From the NCBI RefSeq assembly GCF_004210375.1, contig NC_134831.1:1178001-1242000 (forward strand): a stretch of DNA of 64,000 nucleotides, read 5' to 3'. Numbering within the stretch: position 1 is the stretch's first letter; each line of letters starts with the position of its first letter. Below the pieces are notes generated by a model. The model had not been told where the DNA came from and made no database searches. It was given only the letters and a program-made list of their open reading frames with translations. The stretch comes from Tachypleus tridentatus. Taxonomy: Eukaryota; Arthropoda; Merostomata; Xiphosura; Limulidae. Positions 29,401-37,605 of the stretch are shown here, in pieces. The position numbers and the translations under genes were made by a program.

Positions 29401-32400
29401 ATAAAGATGTGTCACTAAAGAATCCAATTATTGAATTAAAAAAGCTCAATAACTTTATATGCAAAAACGGCTCGTTTGGGTTGAGAAAATATTTTACATA
29501 GAAGAGCGAACAACGTTTCGACCTTCTTCGGTCATCATCAGGTTCACAAAGAAAGAGGTAACTGACCGGAAGCTGACCACATGTTTGAAAGGGGTTGTGT
29601 AACTGTGTGTCGAAATGTAGAGGGCGGTATTAGATGTTTGAATATATAATTTTATTTATTTTATTATATTAATATAGGTATAAAGGCGTTCCTTTATATT
29701 GGTTTATTTTGGGTTTAAGTTGTTGTATAAGTAAGGCTTCTTTAATTTTGCGTTTGTTTATGTTTGTTTCTTTATTTAGTATTTGAGTGTTTTCTTTGGT
29801 TATGTTAAGCTCAATAACTGTATTTCTTTAAACAAACTTTCAAAATAAAACCTTAAATAAAAAATACTTTCAATTTTTGAAAATAAAGCACACAAGCAAT
29901 TATGGATCTTTATTTTCCAGTTAACCCTTTTCCATAATTTTTTTTTTCAATATTTCACATGAGATTCTTAAAATCATGTTTTCAATTATTATGTTTGAAT
30001 TAATTAAACCTTAACTAAATTTTTTTATACTCTAAATAAAGGCCCTCAATCAGAATTATTATATTCATTTTCAGAAATTACCTTCTAAACTGTCTATTCA
30101 AAAGTATTTCAGAAATATGAATTATTTTTATGAGAAATCTGAGCTGGCAATGAGATTTAAATAGAGATTTTTTTTAATTCCTTTTAGTTACCCCATTATC
30201 AACTTTAACTTGGAGGTGTATAAAATTAATAGCTTTGAGATATCTTTCATCTGCTGCAGCTAACATCTAAGAGGCCTTTTGTTTAGTACTATGACTTTAC
30301 TAGAGGGTTGCAATTAGTGAAGCCAAAACTACAGGGTAATAGAAGTCACATCACTACTGCCACATTTTTATGTACCATGCTTATTAAGACATTTCCACAA
30401 CATGTTTGTGTGTCACTAATAATATCTTTCCCTTTGTTAAAATATGAAGCCTGGACGTCATTAACTTAAAAAGAATATGTGGAAGTGAGGCAAAACCTGA
30501 GTGAAGGAGTAACATTGTGTCATTCATTTCTATTTAGACTTCTTAAACCTATGTGTTTTTCTAACATCATGTAATGATATCAACAGTGCACAATTGGAGC
30601 AGTTGTAGCAAAATCATGGTAGTGCACAACTTCTGAATTATGTTATGTACTTGAAATGTTGCTTATAACTACTCAGATTATACAGGAAAGTATAATGTAT
30701 CACTTGTGTCAATTTTCAAAATTAATTCAAAACACAGAAGTTCATAAATATTTCTACTTTTATTACACACAACAGAATTTTAACTTACTGATTGTGACTC
30801 AAATTCAGCACTAGTAAACTACTAGCCATATCCAGGTCTTGAGGAACATCACGAAGCTGATTGTGACTGAAATCCTTTGTGAAAGAAACGCAAGAGACAA
30901 ACATGTATACTGACTTTAACCTTAAACAACTAAATTAGTGATTTTAAGTCTATGCAGTACTTTACAGATCTGCTACAAGGAATTATCTTCTCAAAACTTA
31001 ACACAAAAATAGGTCATCTGTATGGAACACTGAGATAGCAGCTTACTGAATATTATGAAAACTGAGTTTTAAAGTTAGATGAAATTTAAAAATATCAAAA
31101 ACATGTCTCAACTACATCTAAATCATTTTAAATGACATAAAACACTTACTAGAACAGTTAATTCTTCAAGGTGGAAGATGTCATTGGGTATTCCACAGTT
31201 CTTAAGTTTATTGTATCGACAATTCAAGGAACGTAAACAGGGAAGTGTTGATATTTCACCATGAATAGTAACAAGATTATTGCGAACCAAAGACAATGTT
31301 TCCTAAGACAAATTACATATCATTAAATATCAAAAGAAACAAAAAATATGTTCAAAGCCCAGTAATCCATACACGCAAACAAAAGAAAGAAAACAATAAC
31401 TACAATCTAATAAAAAATTCAACTTTTTTACAAAACATGTTAAAACTTCTTACACAAAACATGACATTATAATTTTGATACAATTCAACACAGAGCTTTC
31501 AAATGCTGCAAACTAAGCATTTATTCTTTTTTAATATACCAAATGATCAAACCAAAGACATTTTTACTGATATTTTTAAATATAAATTTTGACTTACTAA
31601 GTGATGACTAATCAATGAGTTAATTAAATTTACAGTATATATCATACAAACAAGAGTACCAGAGCAATATGAACTGTAGGGAGTTCCCCTTAAGTAGCAC
31701 TAATTGAAGCATTGTATGAGCCACAGTCATTTTAGAAGTGAAAAACTTATGATCCTACTTGTGAACATTGATAAACATACTTCCAAACTCCTGTAATGTT
31801 AATGCATAGAATTTACATAATAACAATTGTGTTGCATAAAGTTTTGTATTATATACTACACCTGCACTAGAATCTTGAAACTAGCCTCGAAACAAAAGCA
31901 CTTACCAATTTTTGTAGATTAGATAGTTCATCTGGGATCCAGTCAATGTTTGTTCTATTTAGTTTCAGCCACCTCAACCCCATCATATCACCCACAGCAC
32001 TGGGAAAGTAGTCCTCCTATAAATATACAAAAATTAATCCAGTGTCTGTTGTTATGATTAGGGGTGGTTAAGAACTGCAGTCTGTTTCACAGGATAATTA
32101 ACAGAACATTTTAAGTATAAACTATAATCTACTCCATAGTGTGAACAAAATGTATCAAAGCATGTGATAATGAAAACAATAATAAAGAAATGTAACTATC
32201 ACCAATCAAAAGTGAATCCCAAAGAGTAATATTTTTAACACATTACCATTTAAGGTCTTATGTGTAAATAGATGAGTTATCTACATGCTATTGGAATGAA
32301 TTGATAACTGTCGCAGGTTTATGTAAACCTTAAATACATTCTAAAATAAATAAAATTTTCCAAAGTGTTAAATAGACATGTGTAACAACCATCTGGAACA

Positions 32401-34726
32401 AATTAACTACTTTTTGGATAAAAGATACTTTAAAATCTTTTCAGGAAGTATAACAATCATCACGAGGTTTCTGTATAATCCATAAACAGTAACACAAATG
32501 GTTTCTTAGTTAACACATGAAAAATATTGGTAGAAAAAATAACTCCTAATGGTGTTTGTTCCAGCACTAATGGTATTTAGATTGTTTTGACTCATCACAC
32601 TTAAGTAAAATACAGAGTAAAAGAGAGTACATTTTGTAATGACAGAAATACCTGAACTAATATAATGCTCACTTTATCTTGCACATGAACTGGTACAAAT
32701 AAGTAAAAGCAACAAATACTATGTCTAAATGAAAAAAAAAGTATATAACTGACATATAACAAAGGGCAGTTACTACTGACAGTACACATTCATCAATAGA
32801 GATGCAAAAAAAATAAACATGCACATAAATATTACCTAAAAACTAGATGGGACTATGTATATTCATATCAAATACTGTGTTCCAAAAACACTGGAAACTG
32901 GTTTTAATAATACATAGTATGTAAATAATCTCAATAATCACACATTATAGACTTAAAATATGGTTTTCCATAAAACCGTACAAAGGAAACAAAACCCATC
33001 ACCTCACTCATTACAAAAGCAAGTATTACTACTTTACTATAATTTGCTTGATAATATAATATGTACAAGAAACCTTTTGTTATTATTTATAAGAGAATAT
33101 TTACATTTTTATTGAATTATAGTATGTATTTAAAAAATGAAATCATCTCAACTCATTTGGAAAATAATTTATGGTAAACATAGGCATTAGTACATAACAC
33201 TGTTTCAAGTTTCAAAATCCTGAAAGATATGAGCAGTGAAGTCTTACTTATGGGATGTTGAATGTAACAGGTCAATTCCTAATGGACTTCAAATTTCTGT
33301 AAAACTGACAGAATAAACAAATGGACAGTCTTCAATTTATCACACTGTACTGAGGTTTTTCAACAATATTGTAAGTTTTACCTAACAGGTTTCTTTACAG
33401 TCAAAGGTATTCAAAAATACTGTTTTAAGCATAACAATTAACCATGTACAACTTACTTTTTTCCAACTAACAAAACAAGTAAATATTTGATATTGTTATA
33501 GACAGATAAAAGATCCCCAGTGGTTACAGTATAGAAATCAGCTGCAATTCTCACAAGAACAAATAATTACACAAATACACATAATTACTCAATTTATTCA
33601 AATTATTTTTTGTTAAACTTTAATTACTGTCACTTCTTAGATTTTCAAAAATTCATAAAATTATGCAACTACAAGTTTCCCTAAAAGCTGCCCACCACTG
33701 TCTTATTGCTCAACACTCAGATCCAAGATTTATCAATACTCGGTCAATACTGTATTACAGGCCAAGACTCTAATACTACAACTGATGGTCTATAAGATTG
33801 ACTAATGTGTATCATACCATGTAAATGAATACTGTACACTACATTTTCATACAATAAAATTTCAGTTTGACAGCTTAGCTTACTAACATTACCTTAGTCT
33901 ATCATCATGTTTGTTGTTAAAAGCAGCAGTACGCAACGGGCTATCTTTGCTGTGCCTACCACAAGAATTGAAAGTCTCTGACTTATTACTGTACAACTAT
34001 AAAGGGAGGGGGGCTTACATCACTGACCAATGTCACAGTCCAACGCTCTGACCTCAAGCTGGCTGATGTTGTATTACAGTACAATATTATAATGTAACTT
34101 ACAAATCACTCTGCAACTGCTAGGTTCTTGAAAGTTTAAAGAGAACAAATTGTATAGTACTACCAATATATAGCAGAAAAAATATTTAGTGTATTCTCAT
34201 TAAAAGTATCAATATATAATATACTTTTATTACTAATAGGAAATACTCGCTCTACACTATAATTATAACTTGTAAAATTATACAACTTATAAGCAATCTC
34301 TCAAAATGAATACGAAACTGAAACTTAAAAGCCACACAAAAAATGTGCATACTCTAAACTGAAGTACAGGTATAGTATACTGTATTCTATACGTCTGTAC
34401 TCCTCCTACTAAAAAAACAAATATATATATATATATACTGATTACTATTCGTATTTCTACCCTATAACCCTTAGTCTAGCTTTTACATTAATATATTTAT
34501 ATTATACTAATTTAATAATAGTGGTGAAAGTTGAAATATCCGATACCGAAATTATAAACAAGAAGCACTTTGTAACACAGCATGATCAGTTACTTCTACA
34601 AAAAAAGCTTTAATTTTGTTATTTAATAATTTATATAAATAATAAACTTTAAATTTTCTTTACCCGAAAGTCATTTCGAGAAAAGTCTATTCCTCGAACG
34701 AAAGGTAACACACCCGTCGCCGCCAT
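2449..34726 (-). CDS. fliI: Flightless-I homologue (LRR + gelsolin protein), 3' end outside window
   Basis: Nineteen exons can be joined with canonical GT-AG sites and consistent phases (2239 coding bases, 746 codons plus one base): 34664-34726, 31906-32016, 31150-31302, 30789-30874, 29202-29278, 28274-28358, 26923-27026, 22937-23056, 21820-21878, 18112-18269, 17692-17930, 17079-17244, 15526-15608, 15147-15197, 13944-14047, 13169-13354, 10408-10467, 9845-9960, 2449-2666. The product starts [15 protein letters not shown], almost the same as other animal flightless-I proteins, and the start ATG (34724-34726) has A at -3 and G at +4. Known family: an actin-binding LRR-gelsolin protein of cytoskeleton and nucleus, needed for flight muscle in flies, about 1250-1270 residues with six gelsolin-like domains. 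Only domains 1-2 are seen here; the reading frame leaves exon 19 in phase 1 and should continue beyond position 1. Exon limits were placed by eye and homology, without transcripts. Confidence 0.95.
3020..3098 (-). repeat. Decayed Val-tRNA-type SINE fragment in fliI intron 18
   Basis: The stretch reads as an eroded copy of the repeat at 42128-42250: a 'GCACAAA..CTATCTGTGCTCTGCCCA' type tail followed by a mutated tRNA-like head. Similarity is by eye, and the head is largely unreadable. Confidence 0.6.
5067..6715 (-). pseudogene. LINE reverse transcriptase / RNase H remnant
   Basis: At 6425-6715 the minus strand gives [28 protein letters not shown], the N-terminal RT segments. At about 6062-6090 it gives [11 protein letters not shown], where the YxDD catalytic box has become NVDD, keeping both aspartates but losing the aromatic residue. 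At 5687-5881 it gives [12 protein letters not shown], the RT thumb region. At 5067-5384 it gives [15 protein letters not shown] and [13 protein letters not shown], the RNase H Asp and Glu motifs. The pieces are in different frames with stops between them, so no intact protein can be made. Confidence 0.88.
7500..7943 (-). pseudogene. LINE ORF1 (gag-like, CCHC) remnant
   Basis: The minus strand at 7623-7940 encodes a gag-like segment ([18 protein letters not shown], then [19 protein letters not shown]) typical of ORF1 nucleic-acid-binding proteins of LINEs. Just downstream it continues in frame after a stop as [14 protein letters not shown], a complete C-x2-C-x4-H-x4-C knuckle. A second knuckle follows, [15 protein letters not shown], where a Cys codon has become TGA (7536-7538). 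It is a decayed copy. Confidence 0.8.
8561..9844. other. Rest of fliI intron 18; nothing clear
   Basis: A/T-rich intron sequence. A short stretch at 8864-8885 resembles one end of a Tc1/mariner-type repeat, but no matching second end was found. Confidence 0.5.
11091..11118 (+). ncRNA. Degenerate hammerhead-ribozyme-like core in Penelope terminal repeat
   Basis: The bases read CTGAAAA (CUGANGA with one change), then a helix-II-like hairpin GAAAGA-TCCA-CCTTTC, then CAAA in place of GAAA. Hammerhead motifs are known in Penelope-like terminal repeats. This copy has lost two core bases and is probably dead. Confidence 0.45.
11355..12130 (-). pseudogene. Penelope reverse transcriptase fused to GIY-YIG C-terminal half
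   Basis: On the minus strand, going down from about 12130, short readable blocks are [17 protein letters not shown] and TEKLSAF, then the open segment 11355-11720 starting [20 protein letters not shown]. These are RT motifs of Penelope-like elements. After about 27 residues the frame passes directly into [25 protein letters not shown], which belongs to the GIY-YIG endonuclease. The RT palm (with the YxDD box), thumb and linker are therefore missing: an internal deletion has joined the RT start to the endonuclease end. Confidence 0.85.
12180..12550 (+). pseudogene. Penelope linker and GIY-YIG N-terminal half, opposite strand
   Basis: The plus strand reads [16 protein letters not shown], then [15 protein letters not shown] (the Cys-rich linker typical before the endonuclease), a stop, then [27 protein letters not shown]. 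The 'YLIQC..C..QLVG.T' block is the GIY-YIG core as found in Penelope-like elements. It is on the opposite strand to the RT piece next to it, which suggests an inverted or head-to-head insertion. Confidence 0.85.
12711..12737 (+). ncRNA. Second degenerate hammerhead-like core, paired terminal repeat
   Basis: It reads CTGAAGA (intact CUGANGA), then a hairpin GAAAGG-TTCA-CCTTC, then AAAA where GAAA is expected. It has the same layout as 11091-11118 with different lesions, so the common ancestor would have had both intact core blocks. Confidence 0.5.
13630..13748 (+). repeat. Val-tRNA-type SINE copy in fliI intron 15
   Basis: It starts GCCCCCCACTAGTACAGCAG, has a tRNA-like head with ..GATTTACAATGC (UAC anticodon-like) and 'GATTCCCCTC' (B-box-like, disrupted by a duplicated GTTT), and ends GGCTCAGCAGATAGCTCCATGTGGCTTTGCTATAAG. 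Partial copies of this subtype lie at 36516-36615 and 62868-62925. Confidence 0.75.
14433..14596. repeat. Inverted repeat (62-bp arms) related to the repeat at 16700
   Basis: Arms 14433-14494 and 14535-14596 are reverse complements with about three or four mismatches, sharing TCAAAATGTATCTCAGAATG and ACTGGTATGG.TATTAACACTTT. The 40-bp spacer carries decayed 'AGGTCATCTAGGAAGGTTGAAAC', the same words seen next to the Penelope hammerhead core at 29516-29541. This suggests two Penelope terminal fragments head to head in fliI intron 14. Confidence 0.75.
15209..15525. other. fliI intron 13; no feature seen
   Basis: Short A/T-rich intron between exons 14 and 13 with no recognisable repeat. Confidence 0.6.
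16300..16360 (+). repeat. Possible Penelope tail fragment
   Basis: It reads GCCTGAAAAAAGGCTTTTGCCC then AAAATGTTACAC, resembling 'CCTGAAGAAGG..GCCGAAACGTT' tails of Penelope-like elements with the hammerhead core decayed. It is short and could be chance. Confidence 0.35.
16700..16836 (-). repeat. Penelope terminal-repeat fragment with decayed hammerhead-like core
   Basis: It shares TATCTCAGAA..CTGGTATGGATATTAACACTTTTA with 14433-14596. On the minus strand it then has TTGACCTAGGAAGGTCAAAA, lining up with the GACC..GGTCGAAA block at 29516-29541. It lies in fliI intron 12. Confidence 0.6.
19313..19576 (-). repeat. Thr-tRNA-type SINE in fliI intron 9
   Basis: A full but diverged minus-strand copy: 'AGCTACACAATGGCTATCTGCACTAGCCATCCCTAATTTACTAG' type tail, then the core, then 'GGGATTCGAAACCATGGCTC' (B box of the tRNA head). 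It belongs to the same family as 40921-41197. Confidence 0.85.
21938..22184. repeat. Tandem repeat in fliI intron 8
   Basis: About four units of 64-85 bp, each with GATTCTGAACCCTTGATGAC, AATTTAATAAAGCCAGGCA and TAATTAGGAATATCAGATTC. Copies are over 90% alike by eye, with length differences from an optional 'CTATTAACTCTT' block. Confidence 0.85.
23057..26922. other. fliI intron 7 with local duplications
   Basis: 3.9 kb intron, A/T-rich. Apart from the duplicated blocks at 25185-26133 (see separate entry), nothing was recognised. Confidence 0.55.
25185..26133. repeat. Two interleaved local duplications in fliI intron 7
   Basis: Block A (about 25185-25283, with AACTAAAAACATACCATG and TGAACCAGTGCTACATTC) recurs at about 26030-26133. 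Block B (about 25283-25430, with AACTAGGTTATATTTTGG and CTAGACACAACTTACC) recurs at 25678-25820. Order A-B-B'-A' shows two separate duplication events or repeat-family insertions. Confidence 0.85.
27340..27480 (-). repeat. Highly decayed Thr-tRNA-type SINE in fliI intron 6
   Basis: It reads 'TTTCACACAAAGATACAGTG' then 'AGCCATTCCTAATT', 'GGTAGCTAGTCA' and 'ACCAGTTCTTAAG', all in the order of the SINE tail and core but heavily mutated, with no readable head. Confidence 0.6.
28530..28990. repeat. Degenerate tandem array, ~80-bp unit, fliI intron 5
   Basis: Recurring words TTTTGTAA.AAGA, TTTCCTAATTAAA, 'TGTAGTTAAAT' and 'TCTTACAATTCAGAA' return about every 75-90 bp, about five times, with many changes. 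It ends about 210 bp before exon 5. Confidence 0.6.
29461..29812 (-). mobile_element. Penelope-like element 3' end in fliI intron 4
   Basis: The minus strand from 29807 to the stop at 29669-29671 reads [20 protein letters not shown], then [20 protein letters not shown] and LYLY, which is the C-terminus of a Penelope GIY-YIG endonuclease and its closing motif. About 130 bp downstream come CCTGATGATGACC and GGTCGAAACGTTGTTCGC, the terminal repeat with a hammerhead-like core. The copy is truncated at its 5' end and sits in the same direction as fliI. Confidence 0.85.
29516..29541 (-). ncRNA. Hammerhead-ribozyme-like core of a Penelope-like element
   Basis: The minus strand reads CTGATGA, one extra T, a helix-II hairpin GACC-GAAGAA-GGTC, then GAAA and CGTT. 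Both conserved core blocks (CUGANGA and GAAA) are intact. The extra T between CUGANGA and helix II departs from the consensus, and I could not establish helices I and III or the cleavage site. It would lie within the fliI pre-mRNA in sense direction. Confidence 0.5.
30875..31149. other. fliI intron 3; no feature seen
   Basis: Short intron with clear donor and acceptor and no recognisable repeat. Introns 1 (32017-34663) and 2 (31303-31905) are likewise plain except for the SINE fragment at 33920-34014. Confidence 0.6.
33920..34014 (-). repeat. Val-tRNA-type SINE fragment in fliI intron 1
   Basis: It reads 'AACGGGCTATCTTTGCTGTGCCTACC', a 'GTATCGAAAC'-like stretch (AGAATTGAAAG) and ends near AGGGAGGGGGG, the mutated start of the tRNA head. 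It is the same family as 42128-42250. Confidence 0.6.
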
Positions 34727-34895
34727 TGTTGTGCCTTATTTTGTATATTATGCGCACCCTGTACAAGTTATTACTGAAGAGAAAATGTAAAAATAAACAA
34801 TTTAATTAAATAACACCAATTTTTATATAAAACAACGTCAATGACACGAAGCTAATTATGGATACTGCTTTTCTGAAATATAAAGAAATATATTG
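34727..34895 (-). promoter_or_regulatory. fliI 5' leader / proximal promoter (inferred)
   Basis: Only 169 bp separate the fliI start codon from the first base of the LTR-like repeat (34896). I see no TATA box on the minus strand here. The short gap means the fliI transcription start lies either in this stretch, inside the repeat, or further away behind an unseen 5' UTR intron. Confidence 0.4.
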
Positions 34896-35100
34896 TGTAA
34901 CGGATTTACCGTTGTACATTTATTTTGGCACCTACGCTTGTTACTGTGTAGTTTTCTTTTCTTGAATGTGAGGTATATTCGTATTCGGAAGGGGGGTTCT
35001 TGAAATTTGTAGAGAATTCTTAAAAGGTAAGAATCAGCAATATTTGTTTACGAAAACGCGCGAGATCATTGTTTAAAATTCTAGAAACTCACGTGATTAG

Positions 35101-35110
35101 TATATAAAAA
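35101..35110 (+). promoter_or_regulatory. TATA box of LTR-like repeat
   Basis: TATATAAAAA follows an E-box-like CACGTG (35091-35096). The same pair, CACGTG-ATTAA-TATATAAAAACC, is kept on the minus strand of the right copy near 40867-40887, so it was part of the ancestral element. It points away from fliI. Confidence 0.55.
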
Positions 35111-35217
35111 CCGACGCGTCGAGAAACAAACAGTACTAATATTATTACTGGACAGCTACAATCAGTGTACTATGGGTTTTGGAAGCTATAATTGTGATTA
35201 ATGCCTATTACTCGGAA

Positions 35218-35505
35218 AGGCTTGGCATGGACAGGTGGTTAAGGTACTCGACTCGTAATCCGATGGTTGCAGGTTCGAATCCCTATCACACCAAACATGC
35301 TCGCCCTTTCAGTCGTGGGGGCGTTATAATGAGACTGTCAATCTCAATATTCGTTTGTAAAAGAGTAGTCTAAGAGTTGGCGGTGAGCAGTGATGACTGG
35401 AAACCTTCCCTTTAAACTTACACTGCAAAATTAGGGACGGCTAGCGCAGATAGCCCTCATGTAGCTTTGCGCGAAATTCAAAATAAAGAGAACAAACAAA
35501 AATTT
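35218..35505 (+). repeat. Thr-tRNA-type SINE in left LTR-like repeat
   Basis: Full-length: a head with GGCATGGACAGGTGGTTAAG, CTCGTAATC (CGU anticodon-like) and GGTTCGAATCCC (B box), the core, and the tail GCTTTGCGCGAAATTCAAAAT. It is flanked by TTACTCGGAAA and TTAATCGGAAA, a likely 11-bp target duplication with one change. Confidence 0.88.
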
Positions 35506-35689
35506 AATCGGAAAACAACAGAATTGGACCAAGAACGTTAATAGATTTCGAACACTACAAATTGTACAAATTCAGTGAATTACTTCGGACGCTAACATTT
35601 TTACGAGCACATTAGATATGTTGTCGGCGAAAGCTTACGCTTGTAATCGCTGCAAAGCCAACCAACCTAACTAGCTCAAATTAACTGTA

Positions 35690-35775
35690 ACAGTACCAGT
35701 TCAGTTTGTCTCTAAAGAAAAAAAAGTCAGTGTTTCGAAAGCGCTCGGGTTATATGGTTTTTTTTTTAAAGTTTC
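35690..35775 (+). repeat. Penelope terminal-repeat fragment in left LTR-like repeat
   Basis: TTTCGAAAGCGCTCGGGTTATA matches the block after the hammerhead core at 11111-11132 and keeps the GAAA that those copies lost. The upstream CUGANGA part is destroyed. The right LTR-like copy does not contain it, so it was inserted after the two copies formed. Confidence 0.5.
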
Positions 35776-36185
35776 ATTCAACTCAGAATTAATTTGCTCG
35801 TCGTGGACCTGAACCGACGATAAAATATTTAGTTCTAGGCCAGATAGAAGTCTCAGTATTGTTTGCAAGTTTGTAAAACTCTTGTAAATAAACTAATATT
35901 TCAAATAACCGTTATTATAAATCGTATTATTGTTTGTATATTAAAATATATTTGTGTTAAGAAAGAAAATTGTGTAGATCAATATTGTTGACAAATATCA
36001 CAAATTGATACATATCGACATTCAAATAACTTTTAAGTCAAAATTTCCGGCTATTGAAAATCATGATACGTAACATAATAAATTGGAAACTCGTCCAGGA
36101 TAAATTATAATACGTAACAATTAATGTACAAGTGTGACTGTTTTTGAATGACCAATTGGAATGTTAGTGCAAATGACATCTAATG

Positions 36186-36298
36186 CGCAAGTGGTCTAAA
36201 GGTATAGCTAACCTTAATTACGAAATTTTAACTAAAACAATTCCGAACCGTTGAGCAGTAGCCCAACATGTTAGCTACTAGATCACCCGGACCCCGTT
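36186..36298 (-). repeat. Third tRNA-derived repeat family, copy 1
   Basis: The minus strand reads GGTCCGGGTGATCTAGTAGC then TAACATGTTGGGCTACTGC and CAACGGTTCGGAATT, a tRNA-like head of a family different from the Thr- and Val-type ones. A related copy is at 60365-60440. Confidence 0.5.
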
Positions 36299-36515
36299 TT
36301 GAATTACCATACATACATAAGGTTTTATATCAAACCTTACTCCACCTTATAGTTTACTTTATCTTATCTCGTACTTTACATTGTATTTTTATTTTATATT
36401 ACATTGTACTGATAAATTATCAACAAGTGAGAAGAAAATATTTTTAAAAAGTTGTTTATACATATATATATACATATGCTTATAAAGTACAAACAATAGT
36501 TTTGACACATATCAC

Positions 36516-36615
36516 AATGGATAGAAGTAAGTTTACAAACTTGCAACACTACAATCCAGGGTGTAATTCTTTGTGTCACACACAGCAGATAGCCCAATGT
36601 GTTTTTTGTTTATAA
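36516..36615 (+). repeat. Val-tRNA-type SINE fragment between the LTR-like repeats
   Basis: It reads AAGTTTACAAACTTGCAACAC, a mutated head, then CACAGCAGATAGCCCAATGTG and TTTATAACAAAC. It is a variant of the copy at 13630-13748. Confidence 0.6.
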
Positions 36616-36817
36616 CAAACGGGCACATGTAAGAGTAGGCAATAATTTCACTGCCAGTCACAGGGTTTGATATGTTTAGGATGTGAATTAGACTATATTT
36701 GTACATGTGTTTTGCAAGCCTTTAATACTGTTGTTTTACAGAACATGGCACAAAAAGCTTAATTTTTATATGTATTTAAAATATATTTACCAGGTTAGGA
36801 AGAAATGGTCTGTTTGG

Positions 36818-37042
36818 AATTTCGCGCAAATCAACACAAGGGCTAACTGCGCCAGCCGCTTTTAATTTAGCAGTGTTAGTAAGACTAGAGAGAAGGCAGC
36901 TAGTCATGGCCACCCACCGCCAACTTTTGGGCTACTATATTACCAACAAATAGTGTGATTGACTTACACTGCTAAATTAGGGGCAGATCGCCCACTTGTA
37001 GTTTTGCGCGAAATTCAAAAACAAAAACAAACAAACAAGAGA
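36818..37042. repeat. Thr-type SINE chimera: two tails head to head
   Basis: 36818-36965 is a minus-strand tail and core (ATTTCGCGCAAATCAACAC to CCAACAAATAGTGTGATTG). It then switches abruptly to the plus-strand tail (TTACACTGCTAAATTAGG to TTTTGCGCGAAATTCAAAAA, 36965-37042). Both tRNA heads are missing, so two truncated copies or one with an inversion have been joined. Confidence 0.75.
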
Positions 37043-37605
37043 GCATATTTAATGTGACGGGGAATGTAAAAACGAGAACAACAAAAAAGTGGATTTCTAT
37101 TATGTTCGTCCAAACCCAGGTATTTAGTTGCATTGTTTGTTTTGCTTATATAGAGTGTTACGCATTATAATTTATTTCGGACAAGTCTCCGATTTATTAT
37201 GTTACTTATATTAACATGTTACTATTTCAAGTAACCAGAAATTTGAATTTGAATCTAGAAATTAATTAAATGTTAATATGTATCAAATTTATGTTATTTT
37301 CCCACAAGATTGATACACACAATCTCCTTTTTTTAACATAAATATATTTTAATATACAAACACAAAAAATAATACAATTTATAATGAAGGTTATTATTAA
37401 TAGCTATTACAAATGGTGGTTTATATACAACAGTTTTACAAACTTACAAACTAAATCGAGTCTTTTATCCGGTCTAAAACTAAATATTTTATCGAAGATC
37501 CAAGTCCACAATAAACAAAGTATTTCTGTATTTATATTGTTGCACATTGCTTAAACTAGCAAGTACGGTTGTTCATTTCTTACTGAGGGAGATAGTTAAT
37601 GTCCT

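Larger units (their letters stand above)
17692..34726 (-). other. fliI: fliI exons 1-11: leucine-rich-repeat half
   Basis: Exons 1-11 encode about 418 residues made of successive LRR units of the LxxLxLxxNxL type. Landmarks: LRWLKLNRT in exon 2 (31906-32016), NNLVTIHGE in exon 3, VLNLSHN in exon 4, [11 protein letters not shown] in exon 5, TLPPQMRRL in exon 6, [10 protein letters not shown] in exon 7, [11 protein letters not shown] in exon 8, [11 protein letters not shown] in exon 9, GIPSGIGKL in exon 10 and [15 protein letters not shown] in exon 11. In the family this half binds partners such as Ras and LRRFIP proteins. Most introns cut codons in phase 1 or 2, and each join restores a residue expected from the family, for example AG|A giving Arg between exons 6 and 7 and CG|A between exons 10 and 11. 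Confidence 0.93.
34896..36119 (+). mobile_element. LTR-like repeat, left copy of an inverted pair
   Basis: It begins TGTAACGGATTTACC and ends TATAATACGTAACA (TG..CA ends). It aligns along its whole length with the reverse complement of 37156-41392 once insertions are removed; shared landmarks are CCGTTGTACATTTATT, GCCTACGCTTGTT, CACGTGATTA, TATATAAAAACC, CAGTGAATTACTT, GATAAAATATTTAGTT and ACATAATAAAT. It carries a TATA box (35101-35110) and an AATAAA (35887-35892), as expected of an LTR. It holds a SINE (35218-35505) and a Penelope fragment. No 5-bp target duplication was found. Confidence 0.75.

Noticed and set aside
34417-34437. AT dinucleotide run as a regulatory element of fliI
   Set aside because: A plain microsatellite within intron 1; similar runs occur at 17381-17399 and elsewhere.
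34891-36124. 5-bp target duplication for the left LTR-like repeat
   Set aside because: The flanks TATTG and ATTAA do not match, nor do those of the right copy (TAGAG, AGAAA), and swapped combinations fail too.
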